Of a DNA stretch of 49,079 bases, positions 46,613 to 49,079 are shown piece after piece; within the stretch, counting starts at the first letter, position 1; the number at the start of each line of letters is the position of its first letter. The notes under the pieces were generated by a model. That model was not told the origin of the DNA. It was given only the letters and a program-made list of their open reading frames with translations, and made no database searches. Origin of the DNA: Nocardia elegans NBRC 108235 (GTDB taxonomy: Bacteria; Actinomycetota; Actinomycetes; Mycobacteriales; Mycobacteriaceae); NCBI RefSeq assembly GCF_001612845.1, contig NZ_BDBF01000048.1:1-49079 (forward strand), read 5' to 3'. Both the position numbers and the translations under genes were made by a program.

Positions 46613-47430
46613 GCTGCGTGCAACCCCTGTTACCCGACTGGGCGGCCGACGACATCGACCCCAGGATTCCCAGCCCGGCGCGAGTTTACGACTATCTGCT
46701 CGGCGGATTCGCCAATTTCGAGGTGGATCGGGCGGTCGCCGCGCAAATGATCGAGGTCATTCCCGAAGTCCCGCGCACGGCCCGCGCCAACCGCGCGTTT
46801 TTGCAGCGTGCGGTAGGTTTTCTCGCCGAGGCGGGTATCGACCAATTCCTCGATCTGGGCTCCGGAATTCCGACCGCGGGCAACGTGCACGAGATCGCGC
46901 AGCGCGTCGTGCCGGGCGCGCGAGTGGTCTATGTCGATATCGATCCGGTCGCGGTGACCATGAGCCGCAAGCTGCTGGCCGACAATCCGAACGCCACCGC
47001 GGTGCACGGCGATTTCACCGATATCGATGGGGTACTGGAGCATCCGCAGGTCCGGGAGCTGCTGGATTTCCACCGGCCGGTCGCCGTCCTGCTCGTATCG
47101 ATGCTGCATTTCGTCGCCGACGATGCGCTGGCCGCGACGGTATTCGAGCGACTACGCGCCACCATCGCCTCCGGAAGTTATCTGGCGCTGTCGCATCTGA
47201 CCAGTGAGGGACCGCCCGAGCAGATGGACCGCATGCTCGCGGTGACCGAACGCGTCACCGGCCGGGGCGATCGGCTGCGCACCCGCGCCGAGATCATGGA
47301 ACTGCTCGGCGATCTGGTTCTGGTCGAACCGGGCCTGGAATATCTGGCCCGGTGGCGACCGGATCCGGACGAACCCCTCTCGGAGGTCCGGCCCCTCGAC
47401 GGCTATGCGGGTGTGGCCCGCAAGCCCTGA
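46609..47430 (+). CDS. DUF574 SAM-dependent methyltransferase
   Basis: A 273-residue class I methyltransferase of the DUF574 (Methyltransf_19) group that is expanded in Actinobacteria. Seen: the family N-terminus IPSPARVYDYLLGGFANFEVD, RANRAFLQRAV, SAM-binding FLDLGSGIPTAGNVHE, VVYVDIDPVAV and LLVSMLHFVADD. Substrates of the family are unknown. ATG 46609 overlaps the GGDEF gene's stop as ATGA, so the two are translationally coupled; GTG 46618 is an alternative. Confidence 0.9.
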   Translation: MSCVQPLLPDWAADDIDPRIPSPARVYDYLLGGFANFEVDRAVAAQMIEVIPEVPRTARANRAFLQRAVGFLAEAGIDQFLDLGSGIPTAGNVHEIAQRVVPGARVVYVDIDPVAVTMSRKLLADNPNATAVHGDFTDIDGVLEHPQVRELLDFHRPVAVLLVSMLHFVADDALAATVFERLRATIASGSYLALSHLTSEGPPEQMDRMLAVTERVTGRGDRLRTRAEIMELLGDLVLVEPGLEYLARWRPDPDEPLSEVRPLDGYAGVARKP

Positions 47431-47439
47431 TTCGGGCTG

Positions 47440-48450
47440 CTAATCGGCGAGCGCCCGCGCGAAACTCGGCCACGCCTCGTGCAGGGACCGCTCCCAATAC
47501 GGCCAGTCGTGCAGCCCGCCCGGCGTGTAGCGGTAGGTGGCGGGAATTCCGAGAGCCTCGGTCGCGTCCTGCAGGCGCCGGGTGCACTGCGCGACCACCG
47601 ATTCCAGCGCACCGCCTCCGGCGGGATCGGCGACCGCCGGGCCGTTCGTCGCACCGCCGGGGTGCGGCATCCCCGCGGTCACGAAAAGCTCTGTCCCCCG
47701 GAGCTTTTCCAGATTCGCCGTGGTGCTGGGATCGGCGTCGATCCAGCCGGGCGAACCGTCCGGTCCCCACATGTTCCACGGATTTCCGCCGCCGGAGGCC
47801 ACCACCGCCTGCACGAAGCGCCGGCCCGGATCGGTTCCGGTCTGGGCGCATCCGCTGAACGACCCCACCGCGGCGTACAGTCCGGGAGCAGCCTGCGCCA
47901 GCTCGAGCACCGATGTCGCCGACATCGACACCCCCGCAATCGCATTGCGGCCCGAGGTGCGCAGCGCGGCGTCGACGAGCGGCGGAAGTTCCCGCGTCAG
48001 GAAGGTCGTCCATTCGTTGCGGCCCAGCACCGGATCGTCGGCGAGCCAATCGGTGTAGTACGTGTAGCGGCCGTCGAGGATGTTCACCACGGTGACGTCC
48101 TTGTCTGCGGTGAAAGCGTCGATGTCGGTACGGGTTTCCCATGAGGTTTCGATGCCGCCGGGCCCGATGCCGTCCTCCGCGCCGTCGAGCAGATACAGCA
48201 CCGGAGCCGGCCGCGAGGTGTCGGCCGGGCGCAGTACCCGCATGCTGATCGTGCGGTCCATGGCCGCCGAATACACGACGAGCGTGGCGTGGCGGGCGTC
48301 GGTATCGATGATCCGGTCGACCCGGGATCCGTCCGCGGACGCCGATCCGTCGGTCGCCGCGGCGACGCCGCTCGACAGCGCCACCACGGCCGCCAGCGCC
48401 AGGCACAGCACCGCCGGGCGCCGGTACCGTGACCCGAATCGCCTGCTCAT
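47440..48450 (-). CDS. Secreted mycolyltransferase-like esterase (antigen 85 group)
   Basis: A 336-residue exported alpha/beta-hydrolase with a signal peptide (RRPAVLCLALAAVVALSSGV). SAAMDRTISMRVLRPAD, APVLYLLDGAEDG, the nucleophile in GVSMSATSVLELA and the histidine in GGLHDWPYWERSL follow the antigen 85/corynomycolyltransferase plan (GLSMGGSS and a final H-W-YW motif there). Such enzymes transfer mycolates to trehalose or arabinogalactan. The SMSATS loop departs from SMGGSS, so activity or substrate may differ. ATG 48450 is chosen; GTG 48459 is an alternative, both near AAAAGGA. Confidence 0.85.
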   Translation of the reverse strand: MSRRFGSRYRRPAVLCLALAAVVALSSGVAAATDGSASADGSRVDRIIDTDARHATLVVYSAAMDRTISMRVLRPADTSRPAPVLYLLDGAEDGIGPGGIETSWETRTDIDAFTADKDVTVVNILDGRYTYYTDWLADDPVLGRNEWTTFLTRELPPLVDAALRTSGRNAIAGVSMSATSVLELAQAAPGLYAAVGSFSGCAQTGTDPGRRFVQAVVASGGGNPWNMWGPDGSPGWIDADPSTTANLEKLRGTELFVTAGMPHPGGATNGPAVADPAGGGALESVVAQCTRRLQDATEALGIPATYRYTPGGLHDWPYWERSLHEAWPSFARALAD

Positions 48451-48713
48451 CCAGCTCACACATCCTTTTCCGGCGGCGTCCGGCACCGTTGTGACGCGGG
48501 ACAGCCGCTGGCTCAACGATCGGAGCAGCGGACGACGTTCCGTTCCGGACTGCGACGCACATCACCCATCGGAGGATCGGCGGCGAACTCACAACCGTGC
48601 CCCCGGGCCGTCCGGGAATTGTCACAAGGCATCTTCTGCGCGAAATCAATCCCGGTTACAAAGGAATTCCCGCCGGTGTGCTCGAAGAACCGGCCCGCGA
48701 GAAGTGTAAGAAG

Positions 48714-49079
48714 TTGGCTACCGAGGTTTTCGACACCGCCGTCGAGCTGCCGGTCGAGCGCAGCGCCGTCTGGGAGCTGCTCATCGACCCGCAGCTGTAT
48801 CCGCGCATCTTCACCGGGATCGGCGCCTGTGAACGGCTCGAGACCGTCGCCGACGCGCCGCTGTGGCAGCTGCGCATCGGAACCGCCGACACCGAGATCC
48901 GGACGCTGTCGCTGACCGTGCGGGTGGGCCCGCGCGGGGAGGCCTTCGAGTTGTACTGCGCGGCGACCGGAAGTTTCGCCTCCGTGCGGCTGCGCGATAT
49001 CGAGGGCGGCACCCGGGTCGTGATCACCTGTTTCGCCGCCGGCCGGATACATCCGGTCGCCGCGCGCGCCTCGACCGCC
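48714..49079 (+). CDS. SRPBCC/START-like domain protein, start only (runs off the window)
   Basis: The frame from TTG 48714 stays open to the window end and reads ATEVFDTAVELPVERSAVWE, then LLIDPQLYPRIFTGIGACE, the opening of a SRPBCC (polyketide cyclase/START-like) fold that binds hydrophobic ligands. The C-terminus is outside the window. GTG 48678 is an in-frame alternative with AAAGGA 12 nt upstream. Divergent from the mycolyltransferase-like gene. Substrate unknown. Confidence 0.7.
   Translation, partial: MATEVFDTAVELPVERSAVWELLIDPQLYPRIFTGIGACERLETVADAPLWQLRIGTADTEIRTLSLTVRVGPRGEAFELYCAATGSFASVRLRDIEGGTRVVITCFAAGRIHPVAARASTA

Overview
The window is GC-rich actinobacterial DNA. Its backbone order (BrkB-like membrane protein, DUF3039, DUF3099, sigB, ideR, galE, DUF4192, PAC2 protein, PhzF-like protein, nrdR, LysM protein, lexA) matches the Mycobacterium tuberculosis block running roughly from Rv2707 to Rv2720. 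With a mycolyltransferase-like secreted esterase, an Lsr2 protein and a DUF574 methyltransferase, this points to Mycobacteriales, most likely Nocardia or a close relative. The genus is inferred from gene content and recalled synteny, not from a search.

Layout. 1-7.3 kb: the end of a TetR-type regulator, a DEAD/DEAH helicase, BrkB-like protein, a secreted depolymerase-like esterase, DUF3039, DUF3099 and a SAM methyltransferase. 7.3-17.3 kb: sigB behind a good ECF-type promoter; on the minus strand acuC and pat (deacetylase plus acetyltransferase, overlapping by 8 nt) followed by ppc; then ideR-galE. 17.3-24.1 kb: a DUF4192 protein with a very long low-complexity N-terminus, a lipoprotein, the PAC2 protein and a Ski2-like helicase. 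24.4-26.8 kb: a two-gene polyamine operon (ornithine decarboxylase-type enzyme, then a SAM decarboxylase-spermidine synthase fusion) closed by a perfect 18-bp hairpin. 26.9-31.4 kb: a cyclotransferase-like protein, a metallo-beta-lactamase-fold hydrolase, divergent oxyR / ahpC-ahpD, and the PhzF-like protein. 31.4-38.7 kb: membrane proteins, a class III aminotransferase and hrpA. 38.7-42.3 kb: nrdR, a secreted protein of unknown function, and the chiZ-like LysM gene divergent from lexA with two SOS boxes between them. 42.4-49.1 kb: a CtaG-like protein, a cation efflux protein with a candidate metal-sensor operator, lsr2, a PAS-GGDEF protein coupled to a DUF574 methyltransferase, the mycolyltransferase-like esterase, and the start of a SRPBCC-domain gene.

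How it fits together. Stress and redox control dominate: SigB, IdeR (iron), OxyR-AhpCD (peroxide), LexA-ChiZ (DNA damage), NrdR (dNTP supply) and Lsr2 (chromatin). Metabolic additions are anaplerosis (PEP carboxylase), reversible lysine acetylation (AcuC/Pat) and spermidine synthesis. Many genes have a -10-like hexamer 6-8 nt before the start codon and no ribosome binding site, the layout of leaderless mRNAs. I saw no tRNA, rRNA, CRISPR array, prophage or insertion sequence. Most of the window looks like core genome; the less ordinary items are the polyamine fusion, the acuC-pat module, the DUF4192 extension, the ArsR-like operator and the overlapping GGDEF/methyltransferase pair.
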